From assembly GCA_019095985.1 (NCBI GenBank), contig CM032666.1:49778406-49842405 (forward strand): DNA of 64,000 nucleotides. The letters run 5' to 3'. The DNA is from Streblospio benedicti (Eukaryota; Annelida; Polychaeta; Spionida; Spionidae). The notes under the pieces were generated by a model. It made no database searches. It was not told the origin of the DNA and worked only from the letters and a program-made list of their open reading frames with translations. A program made the translations under genes and the position numbers. The first letter of the stretch is position 1, and every line of letters starts with the position of its first letter. Shown piece after piece: positions 38,577-47,944 of the stretch.

Positions 38577-40901
38577 TTATACCAATAAAGTTAACACCAC
38601 GGTCCACACTAAGATGGCAGATTCAGTAGCTGCAAATAAAACTGATGTCTCGCCACTTTTTCCTACAGTGAAACTATCGCACAAGTGGCCCGTGCAGCAG
38701 CGTCTGCACTCCTCGGTTCCGTTGGCAGACGACAGTCGACGACACGTTTCAGTCTTATCCGTACATGTGTCGTGCGAGCAGCCGCGTGCAAACATTTTCA
38801 CTCCATTTATTTCTTTCATGGCCACTACACAGCTACCGTCGCATTCTTCGGTCGCAAAGTCCAGCCACTTGGGATCAAGACCGCATTCTTGGTCCGACTT
38901 GAACAGTCCAGAGTTAATGTCTCCGCATTTTCGACAAAATGTCTTGCACCTACGCGTTGGAGTTAGTCCGTAGCCACTAGAGCACGAATCACACGTTGGG
39001 GGATCGTCGATGGCAGACACGCAGCGAGGAATCGTGGTTGATATGTTGATACAGTGTCTTTTGTCGTCAGCGAGAACGAAGCCGGTCTTGCAATGGGAGC
39101 AGGTGAGAAGTCCACTAACACCCACGGCGCATTTAGCACAGTGGCTTAACTCACTATCTAACGTATCACAAGAACGACACTTTCCAGAATCGTCTTTGAG
39201 GAATCCTTCAGTACACTTATGACAAATGATAGTGTCGCTGTTCGCATGTGGTGGTGAACATTCTTCACAGTGTTCTGGGCAAGGGTTACATGAGCCATTC
39301 GAAAGATAGAAACCATAGTTGCAAGTTTCACAACGAATGCCGCCACTGTTAATTTGGCAGTTCTTGCACGACGAAGGGCACCTTGCACATGGTCCATGAT
39401 TCAACTCCAATCCGGGTAGACACTCAATGCATCGCATATGACCACCAGCGTTAATGCATGAATTGCACCCGTTTGGACACGGTAAACATTTGCTGCGCAC
39501 GTGATTCCATCCATAGCCGGAAACGCACCCAATGCAAGAGCCGCGTTCATCGCACGCACTACAACTTTCAGAGCAGTTAGATATCGGGGTACATTGACCA
39601 GCGCTTAGCTTAAAATCCTGCTTACAAATGATACACACATTGCCAGTGCAACGTTCACAATTAGAAGGACATGTATACCATTTGCAATCTCCTGTCTTCG
39701 TCAGGATGTATTCTTCTGCGCACACCTTGCACACTGGGTCTGAAAACTGGTCTTCATGATCACAACGAATGCAGCCATTGCCGCATGAGTGACATACGCT
39801 ATTTTGTAAGGCATGGCCGGGATGGCAGTTTGTACATACAATATCGATACCAACTATATTACATGTTTTGCAACCAGGACTGCATTTCACACAGCTGTCA
39901 TTAACTAGCGTGAACCCTTCTTTGCAAGAAATACAAACACCATTTGCACACACCGCGCAGTTCATATCGAAGCAAAATTCACATACTGGTAATCGTTCTT
40001 TGTTTTCTCCAAACTCTTGAGCACATTTATGACAAATAGTTTCTTTGCGTCCATTAACACCACACGCAGAACAGCCACGTGGACATTTTAGGCAATGCTT
40101 ATTTTCAAGCAGACTGTAGCCCACTTTGCATTTAGAACAGCCGATACCTCTATTGCATTCGAGACATCCATCGCTCCAACAACTTTGGCATCTTCCTCTT
40201 TCCAATTTAAGTCCTTTCAAGTCTTCACATTTTGCACAATAGGGCTCCCAATATTTATTAGAGAGACTATAACATTTACTGCATCCTTCGGGACATCTTT
40301 TACAAACATTCTCGTTGTATTGTATTCCATACCCAGCGCCGCATCTGAGACAATCGAGGGAACCATCACGTCTTACAGCTCCGGAATCACATTGAACACA
40401 GTTTTCTATACACCGAATACATCTAGTACTTCTAGATCTATTATATTGCAAAGCGTATGAATCTTCACATTGGTTGCAGAATAGGTTTCCATCATAGTCC
40501 AGTCCACAGTGAAGACAGCCATCAATAGAACTGCAGTTGAGACACGACCCTTCACTTGTTAAATTAAATCCAGCCAGACACTCGATGCAAGTTACCGATC
40601 CTCCAATCATTTCACATGTGTGACATCCCTTTGGACATTCCAGACAACTCGATTTGTCGTGCGTCAGTGCACTTGCTGGTTCACATTGCGTGCACTGAAC
40701 AGCTGGATTGTGGCACGATGCGCAGTGATCAGTTACTACGGAACAGTCTCTCACAAACTCTGAGGATATGGCTCCGTGCAATGAAACGGCTAAAGTTACA
40801 GCCATTTGATAATATATTAGCATCATTCTTACGCTCAACATATTTGACCAATAAATAGATTTAATGTAAAAAAAAGTGTGTTTGATTATCATATAATGCA
40901 T
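38577..40901 (-). CDS. Cysteine-rich surface protein: furin-like CxxC repeats plus Ly6/uPAR-like domain
   Basis: A single uninterrupted frame of 774 codons. The likely start is the second ATG (residue 21, base 40841), because MLSVRMMLIYYQMAVTLAVS begins a good signal peptide ending near AISSEF. Residues ~50-650 are a long array of CxxC-rich, EGF/furin-like modules with the pattern CxxCPxGCxxC..CxxCxxGF; about one residue in seven is Cys. Residues 656-744 (CRKCGDINSG .. FARGCSHDTC .. CCTGHLCDSF) have the spacing of a Ly6/uPAR three-finger domain. The last ~20 residues are hydrophobic (SAILVWTVVLTLLV), fitting a GPI-attachment signal. The repeats resemble Giardia VSPs and other furin-like proteins, which proves only shared Cys spacing. 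Location at the cell surface is inferred; ligand and function are unknown. The lack of introns is unusual beside TRAPPC10 and SLCO. Confidence 0.85.
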   Translation of the reverse strand: MHYMIIKHTFFYIKSIYWSNMLSVRMMLIYYQMAVTLAVSLHGAISSEFVRDCSVVTDHCASCHNPAVQCTQCEPASALTHDKSSCLECPKGCHTCEMIGGSVTCIECLAGFNLTSEGSCLNCSSIDGCLHCGLDYDGNLFCNQCEDSYALQYNRSRSTRCIRCIENCVQCDSGAVRRDGSLDCLRCGAGYGIQYNENVCKRCPEGCSKCYSLSNKYWEPYCAKCEDLKGLKLERGRCQSCWSDGCLECNRGIGCSKCKVGYSLLENKHCLKCPRGCSACGVNGRKETICHKCAQEFGENKERLPVCEFCFDMNCAVCANGVCISCKEGFTLVNDSCVKCSPGCKTCNIVGIDIVCTNCHPGHALQNSVCHSCGNGCIRCDHEDQFSDPVCKVCAEEYILTKTGDCKWYTCPSNCERCTGNVCIICKQDFKLSAGQCTPISNCSESCSACDERGSCIGCVSGYGWNHVRSKCLPCPNGCNSCINAGGHMRCIECLPGLELNHGPCARCPSSCKNCQINSGGIRCETCNYGFYLSNGSCNPCPEHCEECSPPHANSDTIICHKCTEGFLKDDSGKCRSCDTLDSELSHCAKCAVGVSGLLTCSHCKTGFVLADDKRHCINISTTIPRCVSAIDDPPTCDSCSSGYGLTPTRRCKTFCRKCGDINSGLFKSDQECGLDPKWLDFATEECDGSCVVAMKEINGVKMFARGCSHDTCTDKTETCRRLSSANGTEECRRCCTGHLCDSFTVGKSGETSVLFAATESAILVWTVVLTLLV

Positions 40902-40948
40902 CCACTGTTGCTGTGTAGCTTCTCCACTCCAATTAGCTGATAGCCAGC

Positions 40949-40961
40949 ATTTTATATACCC
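40949..40961 (-). promoter_or_regulatory. TATA-like box upstream of the Cys-rich gene
   Basis: The minus strand reads GGTATATAAAATG about 50-60 bases before the first ATG at 40901 and about 110 before the preferred ATG at 40841. Position and sequence fit a core promoter with a short 5' leader, but the transcription start is inferred. Confidence 0.5.
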
Positions 40962-41741
40962 ATGGATCTACTTTAAATAGCCGTGTGTTCATTAGGACAG
41001 TGACATGCGTTCACAGATCCGCCGGTTACTCTGCCGCCTTTGGTGTTTGAGTTAGAAGAGCAATGCTCGGATAAAAATAGATGTATGTTTGATGTCATAG
41101 TTGTGAAACTTTTAATGATTAATGATAAAACGGACTATAGGTGCCCGACATGAAAATGTACAGTAGTAAGCGCAATCTTTCTAATACGGTTGTTTGCGGT
41201 TATTATTTTAGCTTGTATCTTACATGAATAAAACAATATATAACCTGTACGGTCAAAGAAGATAATTTCATTAAATGAGTAGTTACATTATTTATTTGCA
41301 GCGGAATATCATAATTATGTGATGTTCATCATCATCGGTGAAATTGCGATTTTGAAGTTTTTGGCATAAAACAAAGAAAACTGGATCTTGTGTATGTAAC
41401 GTCAATATACGGTATTTGGTTTGAACATATTTACACTCTTTTTATAATAGTAAATCACACGACCCCGAAAAAAAAGAGAATCAATATTTGTTTGCTACCC
41501 CATCTTTCCATTTCCAGTCATCTTTTGTTATTGAAGTCTCCAGGTAAAACGTAGATTTGTTTGCTATATAAAGTTGAGAACACACATACACAAAAAAGAG
41601 AAAATAAGAATTATTATACTGAGAGTAGTTGGAGGAAATGAGAGTAGTTGGAGGAAAACAACTATCATGAGTGTTTATAAAATAAAGTTGCTCGTTTCAA
41701 CTTTAACATATGCACATGTGATTATGCGAAGTGTTATTTCA

Positions 41742-42098
41742 TCAAACCATAAAGTCACTGAACACTTCTAACTGAACTAACTGTATAATTAAATTCAGGT
41801 AATCCATCGCACCTGTAGGAATGTGTCTTAGAACATCGTCGTAAGTGCCCCCTGAGCGAACTACGCACTTTACGTGCGACTTTAGAGCTGTTGCAGTGGA
41901 GGCTCCGAGTCTTCCTTCCAAGAAACCCAGCAGTTTATTTGCCTTCCCCCGTATCTCTATTGCTTCTGCGCTGACAGACTCAAACTGGTACCTGCACACT
42001 TCGTGTTGCGTGGTTGTTGATGCAGTAGAGAACAGAGGATACGGAACCTTATCGATGTCCTCGTCCGCAGTAGAGGTGACTTCACCACCCCCTGTCAT
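41742..42098 (-). CDS. Probable C-terminal continuation of the NEK kinase in another frame
   Basis: An open frame of 118 codons overlaps the last 17 bases of the kinase frame and continues after its stop. It encodes TSTADEDIDKVPYPLF, then a helical segment (AIEIRGKANKLLGFLEGRLG, YDDVLRHIPTGAMDYLNLII) and ends QLVQLEVFSDFMV. Ending in a helical leucine-rich segment is reminiscent of the C-termini of long NEKs. The join falls on a run of five C (42088-42092, G on the coding strand): one G fewer would fuse both frames. Either the assembly has a base error there, the gene is frameshifted, or this frame is fortuitous. I favour an error or a recent frameshift, as the frame looks protein-like. Confidence 0.55.
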   Translation of the reverse strand: MTGGGEVTSTADEDIDKVPYPLFSTASTTTQHEVCRYQFESVSAEAIEIRGKANKLLGFLEGRLGASTATALKSHVKCVVRSGGTYDDVLRHIPTGAMDYLNLIIQLVQLEVFSDFMV

Positions 42099-44073
42099 CT
42101 ACTTTGCTCAGTTTCATCACCTTATAAGTCGGTCCTCCAGAAATACTGCTGCCAGCTCTGCGCTTCTGAGTAACTCGTTGAGCATTGACAGACACATTGG
42201 TAGTTTCTAAAGGAACGGTAGCCTCCTCAGTGTCTATTTCATCGTCTACTTTATTGATTCGTTTCGGTGTCTCCTTGCTCACATTATTAGAACCTACATG
42301 TAGATGCTCGCTTTCCTCCATGGTGTTCGTTTCCGATTCGGGTGTTAAGGCCCAGCGAACTGGTGTGTTCTTCGCGGTTTCATTTTCAGAAAGGTCAATA
42401 TCTGTTTTTACCATCAGTTTCTTAACTGGCATTCCTTCCGGTGTGTTTTCATCACTTTGATAAGAAGGCTTTACTGAACGTGAACATGTATCGACAGCTG
42501 CTGGACTATCCCAGGAATCCGTCCGTTCTTCAACATCATGAAGTCCTTTCAAATCGTGTGATTTTGTAGTTGTTTGTTTGAACACATCGTCTTCTTCATT
42601 ACTGTAAGGCGTACGCTGGGGGTTATTGTCTTCTACTTGTCGGATGTTTTCTACGCAGTCTTTATATTTACACGTGCCTTCATAGTTAGGCAACGGGGGA
42701 TCAACAGATTTAGAAGAGACATGTGCAATCTTGGATGATCTGCGCCTATTTTTAAAGGTTTCCTTGTATAGTGATAATTTTGGCGACGCCCGAATAGCAT
42801 TTTTTACTTCAATTCGTTTCGCTTGGTGAATCGACAGTGGCGAGTGTCTTGAATCTCTACTTCGTGGAGAACATTGAGTGTTTCCTTCCCTGGGTGATAT
42901 CAGATCGTTTTTAACGTGATGCTTGACAGGTGTGTTCTTCTCAACGACTTCACATTTTCTAACTTCCGTATGTTGTACATCGTTGTTGATAACAGGTGTC
43001 ACGGATTTGCTTGCACGCCTTGCACTGTGTGCCTTCGTTGAAGGTGACAAAGGTTTGACATTATTCGGGGTTGAATTATCGTCTCTTGAAATTTTTGCTG
43101 GTGAAGACGTGGAAACTGGAGAGCACCGAGCTCTGGAACGATGCTCATCTGCATTTTTAACTCTGTCTTTTATGGGAGTGTCTGGTCTTGTAGCCTTCGT
43201 TCTCCTCACGTAGATATCCACGTATGGTTGCAGAGCACGGACACAAAGAGCTTGCTCAGCAGTGGGTCGTTTGTCAGTTTCAACAGAGAGCAAGGTAGCG
43301 ATCAAATCAGACACCAACGAAGAAAAATGACCGGGTATGGGTCTGTAATCAACCCGAAGTATTTTTATCACAAGCGAAGAAAAATCGGGACCTTCGAACG
43401 GAGGGAAAAGACAACATAGGTTGTAGACTATGCAGCCAACTGCCCACATGTCAGATTTCTGATTGTACGGTTTGTGTTCACATATCTCAGGACTTAGGTA
43501 GTATGGAGTACCTATGGCCGTTATTGCTTGGTCATCAGTATTCTGCAACACTTTGGCTATCCCAAAATCACCTATCTTTACTATGTTATCACTTGTGAGG
43601 AAAATGTTTTGCGTTTTCAGATCCCTGTGCAAAATGTTCAAACTATGTATGAATTTGAGACCAAAACAGATTTGGATGAACCAATCAAGCACTAATTTCT
43701 CATGAAAATAAATATTTTTCTGAAGCTCAATTCTTCTTTGTAGGTCACCTGCATTCGCATACTCCATCACAATGTTCAAATAACCATTACTCACGAATGC
43801 TTCTTTGTATTTGATAATGTTTAGATGACGGCATTTTGCTAAAACCTCAACTTCGGTCAAGCACTGTGTCCTCTCTTTTTCCGATAAACCAATAACTTTT
43901 ATTTCTTTTAATGCATAGTTTCTTCCTGTTTCTTTTCTCTTTGATAACCAAACTTTTCCAAAACTCCCGGATCCCAATAGATCAATTTTACTATATTTAG
44001 ATGGCATGTTCCTGATGAATAGCGAATAACGCGACGGAATTTCGTTTGTGTTGATGTAAGAGCGTGTGCGCAA
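42082..44073 (-). CDS. NEK-family (NIMA-related) serine/threonine kinase, single exon
   Basis: 663 codons from the first ATG. The second ATG (residue 23, base 44007), MPSKYSKIDLLGSGSFGK, is the more likely start because NEK kinase domains begin almost at the N-terminus. Numbering from the first ATG: glycine loop GSGSFGKV 34-41, ATP lysine in ALKE at 56, HRDLKTQN 149-156, DFG 169-171, activation end GTPYYLSPE 188-196. Catalytic residues are all present, so it should be active. HRDLKTQNIF and GTPYYLSPE are NEK signatures. Residues ~290-663 are a low-complexity basic and Ser/Thr-rich tail with many T/S-P sites and repeated TPxxW/TPVKH-like motifs. NEKs act in cell-cycle and ciliary control; the exact orthologue (NEK1/3/4/5-like) is unclear. 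Lack of introns suggests a retrocopy. The frame ends DDRGW at a G5 run; see the overlapping continuation. Confidence 0.92.
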   Translation of the reverse strand: MRTRSYINTNEIPSRYSLFIRNMPSKYSKIDLLGSGSFGKVWLSKRKETGRNYALKEIKVIGLSEKERTQCLTEVEVLAKCRHLNIIKYKEAFVSNGYLNIVMEYANAGDLQRRIELQKNIYFHEKLVLDWFIQICFGLKFIHSLNILHRDLKTQNIFLTSDNIVKIGDFGIAKVLQNTDDQAITAIGTPYYLSPEICEHKPYNQKSDMWAVGCIVYNLCCLFPPFEGPDFSSLVIKILRVDYRPIPGHFSSLVSDLIATLLSVETDKRPTAEQALCVRALQPYVDIYVRRTKATRPDTPIKDRVKNADEHRSRARCSPVSTSSPAKISRDDNSTPNNVKPLSPSTKAHSARRASKSVTPVINNDVQHTEVRKCEVVEKNTPVKHHVKNDLISPREGNTQCSPRSRDSRHSPLSIHQAKRIEVKNAIRASPKLSLYKETFKNRRRSSKIAHVSSKSVDPPLPNYEGTCKYKDCVENIRQVEDNNPQRTPYSNEEDDVFKQTTTKSHDLKGLHDVEERTDSWDSPAAVDTCSRSVKPSYQSDENTPEGMPVKKLMVKTDIDLSENETAKNTPVRWALTPESETNTMEESEHLHVGSNNVSKETPKRINKVDDEIDTEEATVPLETTNVSVNAQRVTQKRRAGSSISGGPTYKVMKLSKVDDRGW

Positions 44074-44820
44074 TTTTAGGGATACAAAGTATTAATAGAG
44101 GTGTTTTTATTGTTCTAATCTTATTCATTCAGACGTTAACAACTATTTAACAGTATGTGAAGCCTGCTTTATAGTTTGCAAATTGGCGTAGCTTAATTCT
44201 CTCATTTTGAGCATTTTATCTGTGAAAGTACACGCGTGCTTAATTACTACACACAAACACACGTTTATTCATTATTATTTATATTTGACATATTTGTAAG
44301 TGAATGTTGTCTAGCCTAATAAAGTAAGAAGAGCTGCACTAGAACCTAGCCCGTGTAGCCGTCTAACTTATGTGACATCTTGCCACAGCAAGGTATCCTC
44401 TACCAGGTGTTTATTGATAGAGGTGACCACAGAATTCAGGAAAATGAATCTTTGTGGCAAAACCCATATTGCCGCGCGGCAGCTCACGTTTGAAAGACAG
44501 GAAAAATGCATCAACCGCTCCAATGTATTTTAAATGGAGTTAAACTTACCGACCGATTACCTCTACACGGCTGATTTTTTCATTTGACCATATACTAGTG
44601 AATGAGACGCGTGATGCCGTGCGGCGCTGCATTCTGCCACTTTTATGACTTTTCTTTAGACCAAAACCCATAGCTAGAGCCGCGCCCCAGTCTAACAAAC
44701 AACTCGCCTTAGCACGCAAAGGTAGTTAAAGCCTTTTACTAGGAGGATCTAAATTCCTTTTTTTAACTTGTTATTTTTTTCTTCATATGGCTGACTCATT
44801 ATTCAATGCCTGTGTGGATT
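44074..44820. other. No gene seen; upstream region of the NEK gene
   Basis: Mixed sequence, with a GC-richer part at 44340-44720 that may be a repeat. No element ends were recognised. Promoter elements of the kinase should lie at its left edge, but no TATA box is clear. Confidence 0.4.
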
Positions 44821-44821
44821 T

Positions 44822-44866
44822 GGGGGTGAGTGGGTTGGGTGGGGGGTGGAGGGTGGGGGTGGGGGT
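44822..44866 (+). other. G-rich tract with G-quadruplex potential
   Basis: Within 45 bases there are more than four G-runs of three or more separated by 1-3 bases (GGGTTGGGTGGGGGG then GGAGGGTGGGGGTGGGGG), which meets the usual G4 pattern. No function is implied by position. Confidence 0.7.
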
Positions 44867-45447
44867 CAAATATTCTGAACGATTCTTATGGTTTCCTCTA
44901 AAACCAGCACATAGGGGGGCACAATAGACATGGACGATTGTAGAAAACAATTGCAATATTCTATCAAAATTATTTAAAACTTCAAGTCTAATTTTCTTTT
45001 TTTTTTTCTGTGATTGGGGAGCAGTCTTCAGATAGTATTAAAAAAATATTCCATATTCTCTAGGAAATAACGAGTCTTTCAGGCTGCACCATTTCATTTG
45101 TGGGAGAACGGAAAATGTTTCCAATATCATAAAAAGCTGATGAAATTCAATGATAAAAAACTTATGTAATAGTGATCGTAGAAAAGAAAACATGATATGA
45201 CACTACTGACAATGAGACTTTCAGATGTGTAGGCTAAACAAGCTTTTTAATAGTTAAAAATATACAGTGTTTCCTGTTTATGGTCTCCGAAATTGCCTAA
45301 AAAGCACCAATTAAAAATGTTTTTCACCAATACAACCCCATCTTCCTTCATCGGATCCTGAGTCATACTTTCTATATGTTTCATATGCTACAGCGTTTCT
45401 GATAGATTCTCTTATATGCATTTATTTATTCCCTCATATTGATCATA

Positions 45448-45591
45448 GACAGATCCAGGGGGCGCTGGGGGCGCCGCACCCCCTTTCCCACCAAAATACT
45501 TCATTTTCATAGGAGTTTTCATGAAATCACTTATGTGCGCCCCCCTTTTCCTTAAGTGTGCCCCCCCCATTTCCAAAAACCTGGATCTGCC
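45448..45591. mobile_element. 144-bp MITE with GACAGATCCAGG-type ends
   Basis: The left end GACAGATCCAGG and the right end CCTGGATCTGCC are inverted repeats with one mismatch, followed inside by G-rich and C-rich shoulders (GGGGGCGCTGGGGGCGCC and GTGCCCCCCCC). A further partial end (TACTGGATCTGACA) occurs at about 45923. Non-coding. Confidence 0.7.
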
Positions 45592-45599
45592 ATTGTTGA

Positions 45600-47944
45600 T
45601 TCAGTATTTCATTTCTAAATTTCATATCCGTATATAGGTACAATTACATAAAAAGACACTTTTGGGAACCATGCGTTGAGTGGCGGTGCCTCATTTAGTT
45701 CAATCGCCCTGAATATCAAGGGCTCAATACATTTCTAAAAACTTGCTTTTGAAGTTCACGAGCCTATATTATATAGAGTACATAGGTAAGTCATAGTTCT
45801 GAAACTTATTTCTAGTCTTTTTGCCGTTGTGATTTCTAATAAATTAAAAGAATGTCTAATGGAATTATTTTTTTCTGTCTTTCCTTTTTTCTTTGAGCCC
45901 CCATGTCACAGTCCCCTAAATACTGGATCTGACAATGCACGCACGTCATACGTTGGGGGAAGAACCACGAATTGCTTTAAACTTTGCAGCGGGTATGTTC
46001 TGTTTTAGAAAATCGCAAGACAACGGCAAGTACATGTAGGCGTTTGTTCCATGCCTGCGTTCGTGGTGTTTAGCACTTTCGAAATCATATGACTCACAAT
46101 GCAAACGACACAAAGCGGCCACCATAGAGTTATTCATTTCGTTGATACGGGTACTGTACAGCTTTTATTATGATGTCAACTTCTGCAAAAGTCTTTGTTT
46201 ATATTTTGTCTTGACGCAAATCTCCAGATTTAAGGGATATTGTACTGGTTGTGAAAACAGCACTTGTTTGTTGACAGCTTGTGATTACTTGTGATACATA
46301 TACCAATGTTGTTAAACCATAAATGTAAGTAGTATTTTACCATTGTGGATATGCAAAAGGAAAGAAAATTTCATTTATATATTAGTATACTACATTGAAA
46401 CCTAAAAATAGAATCGCCACAATGTAACAACTTAACACCGTTACAGCGGAGAAGGATTTTTGTTAGAACGTTTGATACACTATGTAGATATCTAATGATA
46501 TATCCAGATATTGATTTTAAAAAAAGAAGCAGAACTAAATTAATGCAGTCTTGAGTAAGTTTTTCTGAATCTACAGACATTGTCAGTGCTGTAAAACTCT
46601 ACATAAATTTGTTCACGATAATGATCGATAATGATAGACAGACGTTCAATTAAAGGTTGTATAATTAGAAAAAAGTGTTATAACTATATACTTTATTTGG
46701 TAGAGAAAACTTCGGCATATTATTTTTAAAGATAAATACAACATATGTTTTTAACTTATCAAAGACTGAATCTTGGATAACACTGCAGGCTATTTTGAAA
46801 GCCGAAATCTAGAGCATGATACATTTATAATTGATATGATTGTTAAGTTCATAATATTATAGTGGTATTCGATGAAGACCTAAAAAATACGTACATTTTG
46901 GAAATCTCAAAGAGTATTTTTAATGGGTAAAAATGTTAATAGTGGCTTTACCATTTTATTTCCTTATATTCGAACATTACATTAACATTTACAAACGTAA
47001 ATATATAACTAGAAGGGCCTCGAAGGGAACTCTCTCCCTATTTATGGATTGCGTTTTATGTATTCTGATATGCTAGGTACGTTATTGCTATAGCCTTCAA
47101 TTAGTAAAATTTATTTTATGGCATTTGAATTAATTTTGTGTGAATTAGGATGTGATAGGGTTTTATCTCAAACTTACACAAGTCTTTAAACTGTTATAGT
47201 ATGCTGAATTTCTCTTCATAAGATCTTTCTGTCTGATTCTGTTACATATACAATTGTTAAAATCAAATCATAGAATGATATTCACTTATGTTCTGCATGT
47301 CAAGTGAGAAATTTGTTGGCATAGACTAACTTTGTACAGCTGCAGCTGTGATTAACATGAGACCAGTAAGATATAATCTTTGTTACAAAGCATTTTTGAT
47401 ACTCTGCCAATGCATTTTGTGTTTAGATAATACATAGCAATTGTACACAAGCAAATGCTATATTTTCAAACTCATAAGTGATTTGTGCTTTGAAATCTAG
47501 AACTTTTTCCATCATAAGATTTTTATCACACAAGGAATTACATGGGGATGGTTAATATCTACTCTGATTATCACTTCCATACAATAGGCTAAAAGCATCA
47601 AAGGTTACAATCCCACTTAGAAGAATATGATTGTATCATTTGATACTGTGTATCTTGTTCACGTTTTTGGCATGCTGAGCTAGTGATATGTTTCATCCTT
47701 CAAGAAGGTTCATATGCCACTTCAATGCTAATCAAATGTGATTGCAAAACATTGACGAAACTTAACACAAGAAAGGTCAAGAAATGAAATGTTCATGATA
47801 AGCTCTAGGAAAATTTTGCATTGTCAGGTCCCTTATTGAGGTTATATATAATGGAGTCATTGATAGAATCATTTCCTTTTAAGGTTTAAGACATCTAGCC
47901 TGGAACAGAAAACAGGATAAACCAGAGGCAACATAACCAGCATA
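45600..47944. other. No gene seen; upstream region of SLCO gene
   Basis: AT-rich sequence with no recognisable coding blocks. The SLCO promoter and any non-coding first exon should lie in the right part. No TATA box at a convincing distance was found. Confidence 0.5.

Noticed and set aside
38614-40858. Plus-strand frames opposite the cysteine-rich gene
   Set aside because: Antisense shadows. The minus strand has a signal peptide, ordered Cys modules and a hydrophobic end.
41845-43419. Several plus-strand frames opposite the NEK kinase
   Set aside because: They are antisense shadows of a kinase with clear catalytic motifs on the minus strand.
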